NCBI GenBank assembly: GCA_907164885.2
Contig: OU015499.1
Span: 155,864,821 to 155,928,820 of the forward strand
Reading direction: 5' to 3'
Length of the DNA: 64,000 nt
Source of the DNA: Dolomedes plantarius
Lineage: Eukaryota > Arthropoda > Arachnida > Araneae > Dolomedidae
In this document: in pieces, positions 22,396 to 33,844 of the stretch
How positions within the stretch are numbered: position 1 is the first letter of the stretch
Layout of the letters: each line of letters starts with the position of its first letter
Notes under the pieces: generated by a model
Told to the model about the DNA's origin: nothing
The model's input: only the letters and a program-made list of their open reading frames with translations
Database searches by the model: none
Made by a program: the position numbers and the translations under genes

Positions 22396-23608
22396 CACAA
22401 TATCTACCTATAAGTATTTGGACACCCATGCAAGTGTCGAAATCTGTGGTCCTGATATACATCATGCCCTCTGCCATTAAATATCCTGTATGAAACAACA
22501 TTTGCATAAGTCGCATGCAAGATGCTATGAAGTGTAGAGTTACCTGATTTTGAGAAAGGTGTAATCATTGGGCATCACAGAAATGGCCGATCCATAAGGG
22601 ACATATCTAGCGAGCTGAATTACCCAAAATCGACAGTGGCAGATGTTATTCAGAAGTGGAAGGCAAGTGGTGATTGTCGGAATGTGCCTGAGGTAACAGA
22701 CGGACGAAACTGGAAGATAAAGACCGACGGGTGCTGTCCACAGAAATTCGGAGGAACTGCACGTATCTGATGGCCCACATACTCCAGGACATTCAACAGA
22801 CATCCGTGAGTGTTTTTTCGATGAATACCATCTGTAAGGAAGCACATCTGCTTGGTTTTCATGTTCGCGGTACCGCCCATAAACCTTTGATCACAAAGTC
22901 TAACTGAGGTGCTTGGTTAATGTGGTGTAAAGCACGTTGAAAGTGACCCGTAGATTAGTGGATATGGGTTCTCTTTAGAGACGAATCAAAGTTCACACTC
23001 TGTTGTTGGGATTGCTGGATCTGGCGTCTGCATGGAGAACGCTTCCTGCCAGAATGCATTATGCCAACAGTAAAGTTTGGTGTAGGTGGAATTATGGTCT
23101 GGGGATGTTTCCCCTAGTATGGACTAGGACCCTTGATCCCAAATCATGGTAAGCTCAATGCCTACGCCTACTGCACTATTTTGGATGACAGTGGGCTTCT
23201 ACGTTGTGGCAGTTTTACGGGTTGGACCTATGTTACTTCCAGGACGACAATGCCGGCTGTCATGTTGCGAGGTCCACCATGGATTGGCATGGTGACATTG
23301 GTGTTAACCGAATGGACTGGCCTGCAAAGAGCCCAGACCTGATCCCTATTGGGAACCTCTGGGATGAGTTGGATCGCTGAATTAAGCAGTGCAACAACCA
23401 TCCAAAATTGGAGAAGGAACTTACACGCCTTTTCCAAGCCGAGTGGATTAAAATACCACTAGTTATCATACAAAGGCTTGTGGAAAGCATGTCCCAGAGT
23501 GTTGAGGCTTAAATTGCCTCTCTTGGACGCTTTACCAACTATTGAATATGAATAAATTTTGTTTTTCTTTTCCATCACAGGTGTCCAAATACTTATTGGT
23601 AGATAGTG
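22396..23608 (+). mobile_element. Tc1-C copy in unit A, 1.2 kb, decayed
   Basis: Ends are CACAATATCTACCTATAAGT on the left and the inverse of CACTATCTACCAATAAGTA on the right, each next to TA (22394-22395, 23609-23610). Inside is a + strand transposase in many frames: IIGHHRNGRSIRDISSEL (HTH) from about 22560, a GGIMVWGCF block near 23090, a YFQDDNAGCH-like second Asp region near 23238 and [15 protein letters not shown] near 23330, where the usual Glu reads Gly. More than five stops or shifts. The same element sits at the same place in unit B (51002-52164), so it inserted before the unit duplication. Confidence 0.9.
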
Positions 23609-23610
23609 TA

Positions 23611-24179
23611 AGTATACAAGTGTTTAATTTTCTCTGCAACATTCATTCTAAAGATTTCTTCATGAGAAATGTTTCAAGATTTATAAAAGCTGTAAAAGCT
23701 TGTATTTATGACAGCCTTGTTATGATTTTTAAAAAGGAAAATTATTGTAAAAAATTATATTTGGGTGAGTTTAGAACTAGATTTTAACTGTCTTGTTTAA
23801 TCCCACCCCTCTCCCCAGGGGTAAAAAATATTTAAGGAAAAGAAACATTTATGTAAGAAGATAACTTTGCCCAAAACACGAAAATATAGTTTAGTAAGTT
23901 TTCATTTTGCATGATGGGAATATACATAAAACTTCTGTACAAGTTCTTTTACCAAAACTGCTTGAAAAAAATTTCTGATTAAAAGTCAATCATTTACCTG
24001 AAGATTTTTTTTCTTTGCAGTCAGTATTTTCATAGCTCTGTATTTCATGTTGAAGTTTCTCATTCACTATCTCTTTTGTTGACAGTTAGATACTTATAAC
24101 TTTGTTTTAAACATAATTTATTGAAATCAGATAAATAGAATTTAAAGATTTTATATGAATTCTGCATTTTAATATTTAA
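23611..24179. other. Unit A non-coding sequence
   Basis: Collinear with 52167-52750. Frames such as 23542-23787 are not shared between the copies. Nothing recognised. Confidence 0.5.
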
Positions 24180-24510
24180 AAATGGATGAAATTTTAATTT
24201 TCTTTATTCTGAATGCATTTTAGACAGTATTCCAAGGCTTTTGAGTCTCTTCTGTGATATTGTTGACCTCAGTAATCTTTACGTAGAATAGCTTCTTTTT
24301 CCTTCAGTTACATGAATGTTTAAAAATATCCTTAAAGATATAAATGCATTTGAAAAGCCAGTATCTGTCTTTGGACCTACTGTAGATTTTTATAGGGTTT
24401 CCGAAAGAATAGGTTTTAACACTACCATTTCTTTGACCAGCTTATAGCTATCTACGTCTTTTACAGACTTCATTTGGTCATAATTCTGAATCATTTTTAC
24501 AACTGTCAAG
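24180..24510 (-). pseudogene. hAT dimerisation domain, ZMYM1-like remnant
   Basis: Read on the - strand, fragments such as MIQNYDQMKSVKDVDSY, then TDTGFSNAFISLRIFLNI and TEGKRSFYVKITEVNNI, follow the C-terminal dimerisation region of ZMYM1-type hAT proteins (...LRILLTLPVTVA..ERSFSKLK pattern). Stops are present. The copy in unit B is at about 52780-53110, so it predates the duplication. Support is by family pattern only. Confidence 0.45.
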
Positions 24511-25630
24511 TTAATTTCTACTAATGATGCTTGTTTTCAATGTTCATTCTGTGAAGTCATCTAGGTTAAACTTGTGTACTTTTCTACGATATTTCTTACA
24601 AACAGTGTACCCCAAAAATTTCTTTCCAGTTACTTACTGGTTCATCTGCATTCTTGTAAATAAATGTCCTTTTTCATGTGGTAAACATGTTTTACAAAAT
24701 TCTGGAGTAACTTCTAAATAAGTCGCAAGCTTAGTCACTCTGACTAAAACTTCTTGAAACCAGATTGGCTATATTTAGTCAGGCATTCTAGGAGGTTTCT
24801 AAATGATCACAGTAATTCCTTTCAGACATATTTTAAAATTTTCTTTGTATGGATCTCTGTACCAGCATGGGGCCCAATAGCATCCAATAAGTCCAATCTG
24901 ATAAAAGCCAGCCATGTCTTCCATAATTTATTCTTTACATATATTCTGTCCTTTTATGCATAGTGTTCCTAAGGCTGTCTTATTATTATTCATATCATTT
25001 TTATTCCTTGCTAAACTGTGTTGAGTTTACTTTCACAGACATTTTTAAATTTTAGAAAGAGAATCATTATCTGCTCAAAAATTATCTGCTCAGGGCAGAA
25101 ATATTCTGGGTATTTTGTATCTTTCACATTGTATATTAAATTGAATCATCATTTGGGAAGTCAAGTTTCAGAAGGTATTTAGCTCCATTAAACCCTTCAA
25201 CCAGGTATATAAAATTCATGATTTTTTTTTTAAAGAATTTGTTTTATTTAAATCAGATTTTTTTAAAAATTTTAGTCACATTTTTTTTTTTAATTATTTT
25301 ATGTTTCATAAACTATTATATATACCATAGATTTAAAATTATATACTATATTACTTATTAGCTTTTTTTATACTATATTACTATATAACTAATGCATAAA
25401 TAGGAAGTAAACATTTTTAAATATAAATATTGCTGATCATTGTCAATTAAATAATTTATAATAATTTTTTAAAAAAATGAACGAAAAACAATCAATAACA
25501 AAATGATTTCAAACTAAAAATCAAAAAAGAAAATAATTAGTTTTATTTCGTTATGTACAATTATCAAATTATTTTAAAATTAGTTTTATTTAAAGATAAA
25601 CAGAAATACTAATTTAGCTGCCTTTCCTAT
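24511..25630. other. Unit A non-coding sequence
   Basis: AT-rich, collinear with 53111-54200. A fragment near 25230-25560 is very A/T-rich. No gene recognised. Confidence 0.5.
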
Positions 25631-25639
25631 ACCTAATTG

Positions 25640-26100
25640 GTTTTGCAATTCGCTCTGTACCAGTCCAAAAGTGAAAAATATCCTCTCTATCACAGCAGTT
25701 GTTCCTTTTGCAGTTCATAACATCTGTATGATATTAAACTCATTCTGATCCATACAGTTCTTTTGGAGTGCTATTGATTTCCACCACTGTAAGGTTTTTA
25801 ATGACTTTAAAGCTTTTTTTTATCAGTTTCATTGAAAGGAGGAGAGTGGACAGTGAATTTTAGTAAAACATTTAATACAAAGTTTTCTCAGTACATTTCT
25901 TTATCGAAATTTAAAGCTTGATCTTTCTCATTTATTGTTAAACATTCTACTTCATAATTAGGATCCATGAGTACCTAGAATTGGTTGTCTGACTTACTGT
26001 CATAAACAAATCTGGCCAATGAAGATAATGTAAGAGTACTTGCACAGTAGCAACATTGATAAGTAAGTAGACTAATACACACAGTGGAAAATTTTCCAAG
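25640..26100 (-). pseudogene. hAT C-terminal remnant in unit A
   Basis: On the - strand it is the degraded twin of 54471-54124. The ancestral pattern (WWKSIA..., GIERMF.TFGLVQSKL, LSVEKVAKLVF) is barely readable here. Upstream on the same strand, a DPNYEVECLTINEKDQA-like piece is seen at about 25960-25900 in both units. Numerous stops. Confidence 0.4.
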
Positions 26101-27632
26101 AAGGAAATGAGTTTATACAGGGAGTAGAAATGTTGATTTATGTAAATAAGTTATACATAAAATCTCCTTTCTATCATGTTTATATTTATATTCATTTCTG
26201 TAGGAAAATATACAAAAAAATTTCAACGTAATGCGTGAAATAATTTTTTTATTAAAATTGATGATTTAAAAAGATCATCTGATTCAAATCACTGATTTTA
26301 ATCATTTGATGAAAGTCATTTGCATCCTGCCTTTAACTATTTATAAGTGTTTTTCAGAAACTTTCAAAGTTTGCAGGCCTCTTTTCACAACAGAATCTCT
26401 GTAGTTGATCTTCTGTTTCAGCTTCTGATTTTAATAGCTCTTAATTTACTACAAAAATAAGCAACAATTGTTTAGCCTGAAAAAAACAATGTCCTAGCAA
26501 CCTCATTTCTTTGTAATCTGAATACAAGGATTTTGGATTCTGATGTTAAAAAATATGTCTTAAGTACAATATTTGTAGTGCTGAGATTTTACTCCAAAAT
26601 GGCAATTTTGGCATTTTCCCCTTCGATTCTTCAGTTTGTTCCGTAAAGAAGCTATACACTGTAGGCATGTAAGAGGCTTTATGCACATAGTAGTGAAAAT
26701 GTGAAGACAGGGAAAGCACCAATATTAAGTTTTATGGATTTTATTTTTAGATTTTTTTCGAGTATTAAATCTCAGCTCCCTTTTCACTAGTATGTGAGAA
26801 TTATTTCTTGCTTTGCTTCTGTAGGAATAAATATAGATGACAGAAGGCTTTCTAGAGATAAGAAACAAAGGTAAGGAGAATAAAAAAGTAATCAGTTGTT
26901 GGGAAATCAGATAATACTGAATTATGTGTAGTACCTCTTCGAAAAATCTAACATGTCCTCAGCATTGTAATTTAAAATCATCAGAATGAGATATTTGTAC
27001 TCATAGGTATATATGCTATTGTGTTCAAAACGTAATTTATAGATATTTGTGTTAGCATGTTCATGTTGTTGTATGGCATATTCTTGCAACTCATTTTACC
27101 ACTTTTATATCTCCTGAGTGAATTTTAAATGAAGATTTTGTTGAGATATCTTTAAGTGACTCTCAATTTTATCGAAATCTCTTAAAGAAAACATGAAGTT
27201 TGTAGATAAAGTTCATGAAATTTGAATAAAATTCTTTTCTGTCTCATGGTCTATGATGATATGCATGCTGAGTGTTTTGATATATGTGTTTGCAATGTTA
27301 TAGATGACTAAGAGCCATGTCCACCTCTGGCACGTGTTATTAATCTGGCCTGTGCTGAACTTCTAATTAATTCACTTCCAGTGAAGGCAGATAATAATCA
27401 GTCTCTTGTACTCTCGAATCCAATCACAAATGTTATTGATTATAGCTCTCTACCTCATAAAATGGGTGGCTATGTTTTAATAGTTCCAAAAGCTCCTTAT
27501 CCGAACTCTACACCTGAGATATATTTTATGATTTTTTTGTATTCTGGTATATGCTCAACAATCCAATATTGTTAACTGCCTTATACCAGTCTGTAAATAT
27601 TTGATACTCAAATGAGATATATATATATATAT
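26101..27632. other. Unit A non-coding sequence
   Basis: Collinear with 55740-57340. A short + frame with LPHKMGGYVLIVPKAP (27381-27575) has a counterpart at 56997-57251 (LPHQMGSYVLVVPNAP). It may belong to a decayed repeat; I cannot name it. The end is an AT-rich tract directly before the LTR palindrome. Confidence 0.45.
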
Positions 27633-28134
27633 TGTTACATGTTTGGGAGCCAATTTGGCGTTTTATCGCCAAAGTGCGATGTTTCGGGAGTTGTGGAATT
27701 AAAACCAAGGAGTAAGTGATAAATCTGGATTTTAGGTTGATTGTTGGAAAATCGTTTGGTTGTGTAGTGTGGCAACGCGGGTTTTGTTTTGCGAGATAAA
27801 TAGGTTTTTAGAACTGCAATTGAGTTGAAGCGATATCCTTGACGAGATAGGTGATTGATTAATTTAGGTAGTTTGTCGTGACGGATGTAACGGGAGACCT
27901 TGGCATAGATTTCGGAGGCCTCGATATAGTTGTGAAAGGTTGTATAATTTCACTTGCTTATATTTTTATGTGTTATTAATTAAAGCTCTTTTAAATCACA
28001 ATTTGTCAAGAAAACTACCTAGGAGCTGGAAAGTGTTGAAGTCCAGCGAAGATTGTAAAAAGAAGATTTATGTTAGTTTTGATATCTATAAAAATCTCTG
28101 TTTCTCATTTGTGGTAACTGACATATTTATTTCA
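27633..28134 (+). repeat. Inverted LTR copy, 502 bp
   Basis: Begins TGTTACATGTTTGGGAGCC and runs 502 bp in the + direction. It is the reverse complement of most of the LTR at 28144-28703 and lacks the last roughly 60 bases. It differs from the other two LTR copies at only a few positions (about 99% alike). Confidence 0.92.
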
Positions 28135-28143
28135 ACGAAAAAA

Positions 28144-28703
28144 TGTACCAAAATCGTGGTACGGAAAGTTCTTTTTTTTTTTACAAGTGCATTCAACCAA
28201 ATGAAATAAATATGCCAGTTACCACAAATGAGAAACAGAGATTTTTATAGATATCAAAACTAACATAAATCTTCTTTTTACAATCTTCGCTGGACTTCAA
28301 CACTTTCCAGCTCCTAGGTAGTTTTCTTGACAAATTGTGATTTAAAAGAGCTTTAATTAATAACACATAAAAATATAAGCAAGTGAAATTATACAACCTT
28401 TCACAACTATATCGAGGCCTCCGAAATCTATGCCAAGGTCTCCCGTTCCATCCGTCACGACAAACTACCTAAACTAATCAATTACCTATCTCGTCAAGGA
28501 TATCGCTTCAACTCAATTGCAGTTCTAAAAACCTATTTATCTCGCAAAACAAAACCCGCGTTGCCACACTACACAACCAAACGATTTTCCAACAATCAAC
28601 CTAAAATCCAGATTTATCACTTACTCCTTGGTTTTAATTCCACAACTCCCGAAACATCGCACTTTGGCGATAAAACGCCAAATTGGCTCCCAAACATGTA
28701 ACA
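28144..28703 (-). repeat. 3' LTR of deleted gypsy, 560 bp
   Basis: Edges TGTTACATG ... GGTACA on the - strand. It pairs with the inverted copy 27633-28134 as the right arm of a palindrome. Confidence 0.9.
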
Positions 28704-28966
28704 TTGCCCCCTCCTCAAAAGACTGGACGTCCCGGACAGTCCTACACTAACAACAACGGTCCTAAAAATACTACAAAATACAATTTCATAAAAACACAAC
28801 ACATATACCATTACAAATTAAATAAATAAACACATAAAAACAACAGTTGCAACATTAGTATATAAAATAAAAATAATAAATAAATAAATTGGGTAGCCTG
28901 GATCTACTTAGGAGCAACAGCCTACGAGCCGTGGCACGGGTATCCTCAAAACTCTTCAGGACCCAC

Positions 28967-29203
28967 TCACGTCCCATGGTAAGGAGCGAGCCGGTCGTAA
29001 TGCACGACCTTCGCTTTGCTGTTCGCAGATTTGCGAATCCGTACGACGACATCGTTGATTCTGTTGACCACGACGAAGGGACCGCTCCAGTTGGACTGTA
29101 GCTTGGGGGACAAGCCTTTCCTACGAACGGGGCTCCACAGCCAAACTTTACTTCCTTCCTGGAACTGATGATCTGTCGCTGTCGCGTCGTACCGCCTCTT
29201 CAT
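28967..29203 (-). pseudogene. gypsy Pol C-terminus (integrase tail)
   Basis: 78-residue frame with FQEGSKVWLWSP, GLSPKLQSNWSGPF and VVHYDRLAPYHGT, the chromodomain-like/GPF-type C-terminal region of gypsy integrases. Its first codon overlaps the primer-binding site, so the frame is a deletion product and not a gene of its own. Confidence 0.85.
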
Positions 29204-29224
29204 CCTGTCGACTGCGCCAAAAAA

Positions 29225-29784
29225 TGTACCAAAATCGTGGTACGGAAAGTTCTTTTTTTTTTTACAAGTGCATTCAACGAAATGAAATAAATATGCCAGT
29301 TACCACAAATGAGAAACAGAGATTTTTATAGATATCAAAACTAACATAAATCTTCTTTTTACAATCTTCGCTGGACTTCAACACTTTCCAGCTCCTAGGT
29401 AGTTTTCTTGACAAATTGTGATTTAAAAGAGCTTTAATTAATAACACATAAAAATATAAGCAAGTGAAATTTTACAACCTTTCACAACTATATCGAGGCC
29501 TCCGAAATCTATGCCAAGGTCTCCCGTTACATCCGTCACGACAAACTACCTAAATTAATCAATCACCTATCTCGTCAAGGATATCGCTTCAACTCAATTG
29601 CAGTTCTAAAAACCTATTTATCTCGCAAAACAAAACCCGCGTTGCCACACTACACAACCAAACGATTTTCCAACAATCAACCTAAAATCCAGATTTATCA
29701 CTTACTCCTTGGTTTTAATTCCACTACTCCCGAAACATCGCACTTTGGCGATAAAACGCCAAATTGGCTCCCAAACATGTAACA
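29225..29784 (-). repeat. 5' LTR of deleted gypsy, 560 bp
   Basis: Same length as the 3' LTR with about six mismatches. It starts TGTTACATG and ends GGTACA (TG...CA edges); five bases of T-rich spacer precede the primer-binding site. Confidence 0.9.
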
Positions 29785-30631
29785 TTATATAAAATAATTT
29801 TGCTGTACAAATTATTTTAAAAGTAACTAACTCATTTGTTAGGCGATATCATTATCATATTTTTCTATGACTTAAACAGCTTAAATTTCATCGCGCAGTT
29901 AAATTTTGTGGCTCCAGATTTTGTTTTTAATTTACTTAATCCTTTTTCTAAAATTTAATCCTTTTAAAAAATTAATTTCTGTGAGTATGTTTGTTTTGTA
30001 TACATGGAAATATGTTTCTTTAATTACTGTTTTGTTCAATATGGTATTGAACTTTTGCAGTTTTTTTATAGCAAACATTTATGACTGAAGTATAAAGTAC
30101 TTCATAATCTATGGTGAAAAATTATTTAAATAGACTATTGCTGTGCTATCTCATTGTTTATGAAGAGGTAGGTGTGATTTTATCTAAAGAAGTGTTATAA
30201 TAGGTATAGCTTAATCTCCATCTGATTTCCTTTAGAACTTAACTGTATTGTAGAATATTGACGAAAAATATTGCATTCTCTGTGGATATCTTAAAATCAT
30301 TTGACTTTATGCACAAAATGAAAAATGTTATGAGATATCTTGTAAGAACCGAATGGTTTTCCAATATTCTCTGAATCACACAACCGTTTATTTTATTTTA
30401 TTATTTAGTATAAAGGTAACTCGAAATAATCAGAATGTAATTTGAATTATTCCTAATGTCATTTTCTAATTTTTTAATTTTAATTCTTAAGTTTTCTAAA
30501 TTTATAGCAAAACTATTTTATTATTATCGACAACAAGTTTGAAGGGTGTTTAAAAGATACGTCCCATATTTTTCTTCCTTGTGTACATTTTTATAGGCAT
30601 GCATATTTATTTCTAGTGCCTTTATTATGTA
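29785..30631. other. Unit A non-coding sequence
   Basis: Collinear with 57345-58398 of unit B. The small frame 29906-30088 is not conserved. Nothing else recognised. Confidence 0.5.
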
Positions 30632-31098
30632 CTAGCGGCCCTTAAGTGAACAAAATATTATACCAATAAATTTCCAGTTCATAGCCAATAAATTGTAAAT
30701 CTTCTTTTTACCTTAATAATAACCTAAATATTACCTTAAATTAATTTTATGTTAGTTAATAATTAAAATAAATTTTTTAAAAGAAAAAGGCGTGCCGGAG
30801 AACGGCTAGGTTCGAACCGCTAGTATCAGAACAGAAGCCCACCGCGATAGCACCACGATAAGGATCGTTGAAATCTTCGGAACAAAAAGCGGTAGAGGAC
30901 AGTAGCGGTAACAATGGAGATTGTTAGGATTAAGCCCCTAACTTTATTTCTACTGATTAGATATACATAATATATAGCCTATGTCCATCTGGATAAATGT
31001 ACCTTTCAAACAGTGAAAGAATTTTTAAAATAGGTACAGTGGTTCTGAAGATTACCCTCCACGTACAAAATCGCTCTCTCTTTATATATAAGTATAGA
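30632..31098 (-). mobile_element. Helitron IV, 467 bp, with tRNA-like segment
   Basis: On the - strand it starts TCTATACTTATATATAAAG after host A and ends GGGCCGCTAG before host T. Unit B has an uninterrupted sequence here (about 58397-58412, ATTATGTAGTAGTCCCC), so the insertion is unit-A specific. A clear 3' stem-loop is not seen. The interior includes a tRNA-like stretch. Confidence 0.7.
30786..30870 (-). repeat. tRNA-like (SINE-head) segment
   Basis: On the - strand GTGGTGCTATCGCGGTGGG resembles an A box, and GGTTCGAACCT is a near-perfect B box; a T5 pol III terminator follows (GCCTTTTTC). The T-arm stem does not pair well and no good anticodon arm forms, so it is not a working tRNA. It is probably a SINE head or tRNA pseudogene carried by the Helitron. 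Confidence 0.5.
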
Positions 31099-32055
31099 TT
31101 AGTCAGTCTCCTTTGTACTTGCATAGCTGGCTCAGATGTGAATGGGAAAAATGTTTACAGTTCTGATCGCTTTATCTTAAAGAATATCATAAATTGCTAG
31201 TATTTCTCTTTATTCATGACTTAGATAAGGTTCTTTCACAGTGGCCTTAGTTCCGCTGTGATTATAATAGAAATTAAAGAATTTTTATCCATAGAAATGT
31301 ATAAAAAAGTATTTTTTAAGAATTAACTTTGATTTAAAAGCTTATGTAACCATGAATATCCATTCTGTTGAATAGATAAAATTTTTAAAATGAATTGCAC
31401 ACCAGAAAGACATGGTGAAAGCAGGATATATAAAATTGTTTGTGAAGTTTTGCAACAATACAAATATGCAGGAAACATAATTTTTTAGAAAAATTTAACT
31501 TTGATTAAAAACTTTATTTAAATTTAAAAACATCCCACCACTTCACAAAAGTTATTAATCAATCTTTAAAAAATTGATATCAAAAATGTAAGACAATTCG
31601 AAAATACCACTATTTTTAAAATATAGCATTATAAAAAAATTTTATTTCCTATAATAATTTTATATATGACATATTATAGATTTATGAACTTTTTAATCTG
31701 ATGGTAACCAAGCTTTTTCATATGATGTTTATCTGGAATTTGTTGCAGCATTAATCTTAATGATTAAATTTTTTTTCGAACAACTAAAATTAATATAAAA
31801 GGGAAATATATTGATATTGATTCTCAATTATCGATCGGGCCGATAGCAGTAGTTTTTTAGAGATCCCTAAAAAAGCGAAATATATGAAATATCTGTACGT
31901 CCTTATGATCTACCAGGACAAAAGTATAAGAATGCCTAAGGAAACTCTGACCAAATTGCATTAAATTTAAAATGTTCAGTAGTTTTATTTAATCAGAGTA
32001 TAAGTTATAACATCTTAGTATATACATATCACATATCCGAGAACAAAAACTTGTA
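31099..32055. other. Unit A non-coding sequence
   Basis: Collinear with 58405-59600 and 61136-61545. It includes the empty target site of Tc1-D (CCTATAATAATTTTAT at 31648-31663). No gene. Confidence 0.55.
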
Positions 32056-32315
32056 CAGTCGAACCCCGTTATAACGAACTTCAAGGGACCAAAGGTTTGG
32101 TTCGCTATATCCGAACCGTTAAGAAAAATGTTCACAAAATGTATAACTCATTAGTTGCTATATGTATTCAATAATGATGTATTAAAAAACGATAAAATCT
32201 ATTAAAGATGACCATTAATGAATTAAATTGACTAAAATCGATAACATTAAACTGATACAATACTAATTAAACTAATTAAAAATGAATGACAAATGGATAT
32301 AAATTCATTTTACCT

Positions 32316-33840
32316 TTAATTCTTGCTCACTGTTTTGTTACAGAAATAATCGGTAATCTTCTGCTGACGTGATACCGATTTCAAAAACATTATATGAATT
32401 TCTTTGTACAGTACGTCAAATGACTGCAACACTCTTTCTTCCACTGTTTGTGTGGAAAAAAACTTATTAATTACACGCATTGCTGCTGTAGCATCTAAGA
32501 TGGTGGGAATTTCATCATTTATGTGCTCCTCTTCATCAGCATCAGATGCAGAATCTTCAATTTCAGAATGATTCATTTTAATTTCTTCCACAATATCTTC
32601 ATCAGTCGGATTTTCACATGTAATGATTTCATCATCAAATGTTTCGAACAATTGCATGTCACAATACGAGAATGAGGGAATATTGTGTTTTTCTATCCAC
32701 ATCGCGATAGGTAATCTTCATCATCTTCTTCTTCAACATTCTTTGCTAGACCAGCATGTCGAAAACATTTTCTAATTGTAGAATCTGTAACAAGCCGCCA
32801 AGATTTTTCGAGCATTATAAGTGCATCAAGAAGAGAAACGTCACATTTTACATTTTTATCATATCCTTCTAAAATTCGTAAAATGAGCTGCTTCCTGTAA
32901 TGACATTTAAGGCTTCTGATGACACCCTGGTCCATAGGCTGTACTACAAAAGTTGCATTCGGGGGAAAGAGTACAATTCTAATCGATTGTAACTGTTTAT
33001 CGTTTTTGTGTGCACTACAATTGTCAAGCAGAAGTAGAATTTTCCGTTTCTTAGCTGAAAGTTCACGATCCCACTTTCGAAGTTCTTTTTCAAACAGTTC
33101 CTTAGTCATCCACGCCTTACGGTTGGCTTCATAAGAAACAGGAAGCCGTTTGATATTTTTGAAGCATCTGGGGTGTTTAGATTTTCCAATTACTAGAACC
33201 TTACGACGTTCAGTTCCACTCATATTGGCACACACAAGAAATGTGATTCTGTCTTTCGACAATTTTCCGCCATTACATTTCTCTCCATTAAATTTTAATG
33301 TCTGGTTTGGTGTCATCTTGTAAAACAGTGCAGCTTCATCAGCATTAAATATGTCATTCTCGTCATATTCACTAGAGATGTCATTCCAAATATTTTCTTT
33401 CCACGTATCGATGTTGGATGTTGAAACATCTCCCGATTCTTCGACAATTTTCCCGGAAGATACGTTGTTCTGTTTCTTGAATCTGTCTAACCATCCATTA
33501 GAACACGAAAATGGAATTCCAAATTTACTGGCAAATTCATCAGCTTTTGACTGAAGCATTTGCCCAGAAATTGGTACATTTTGGCTTCTTTGAATACTGA
33601 ACCATTTTAATAAAGCTTCTTCCACTTCTTGATGGTCAGCTTTTCTTAATTTTTTTTTGGGGAGTTCAAATTTTTCTCGAAAGCAGAAAGTATGCTTTCT
33701 CTAATTTTCCATATTGTTCCAACTGTAGATTTCGATAAATCTTTTTTTCGGCAAATGTCAACTTGGCTACCTCCATTTTGTATTTCTCTTATGATATTTA
33801 CTTTTTCTTCGATGCAGAATGCTTTACGCTTGCTCGACAT
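32316..33840 (-). pseudogene. Tigger transposase, two frameshifts
   Basis: DDD transposase with CENP-B-like DNA-binding. Three - strand frames follow in order. 33840-33646 is the first HTH (MSSKRKAFCIEEKVNIIREI...GGSQVDICRKK). 33625-32693 is the CENP-B-type HTH (GWLDRFKKQNNVSSGK) and the catalytic core: FNADEAALFY, LLLDNCSAH and QPMDQGVIRSLK, with 30 residues between the last two Asp. 32702-32316 is an acidic C-terminal region ending RQQKITDYF. One shift lies in an A/T homopolymer at 33646-33656, the other at about 32700. There are no internal stops in the core, so inactivation is recent. Confidence 0.92.
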
Positions 33841-33844
33841 GATG

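Larger units (their letters stand above)
28144..29784 (-). mobile_element. Ty3/gypsy element, internally deleted, 1.64 kb
   Basis: On the - strand: 5' LTR (29784-29225), primer-binding site TGGCGCAGTCGACAGGAT (29219-29202), a short piece of Pol, a polypurine tract GAGGAGGGGG (about 28716-28707) and the 3' LTR (28703-28144). The interior has lost gag and nearly all of pol: the primer-binding site is joined directly to the Pol C-terminus. The LTRs are about 99% identical, so insertion was recent. An inverted partial LTR lies next to it on the left. Confidence 0.9.

Noticed and set aside
27940..28396. Two opposed frames with the same N-terminus (MYNFTCLYFYVLL...)
   Set aside because: They are the same non-coding LTR segment read from each arm of the palindrome.
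30786..30870. Functional tRNA gene on the - strand
   Set aside because: The B box is good, but no consistent cloverleaf forms, and it lies within a Helitron.
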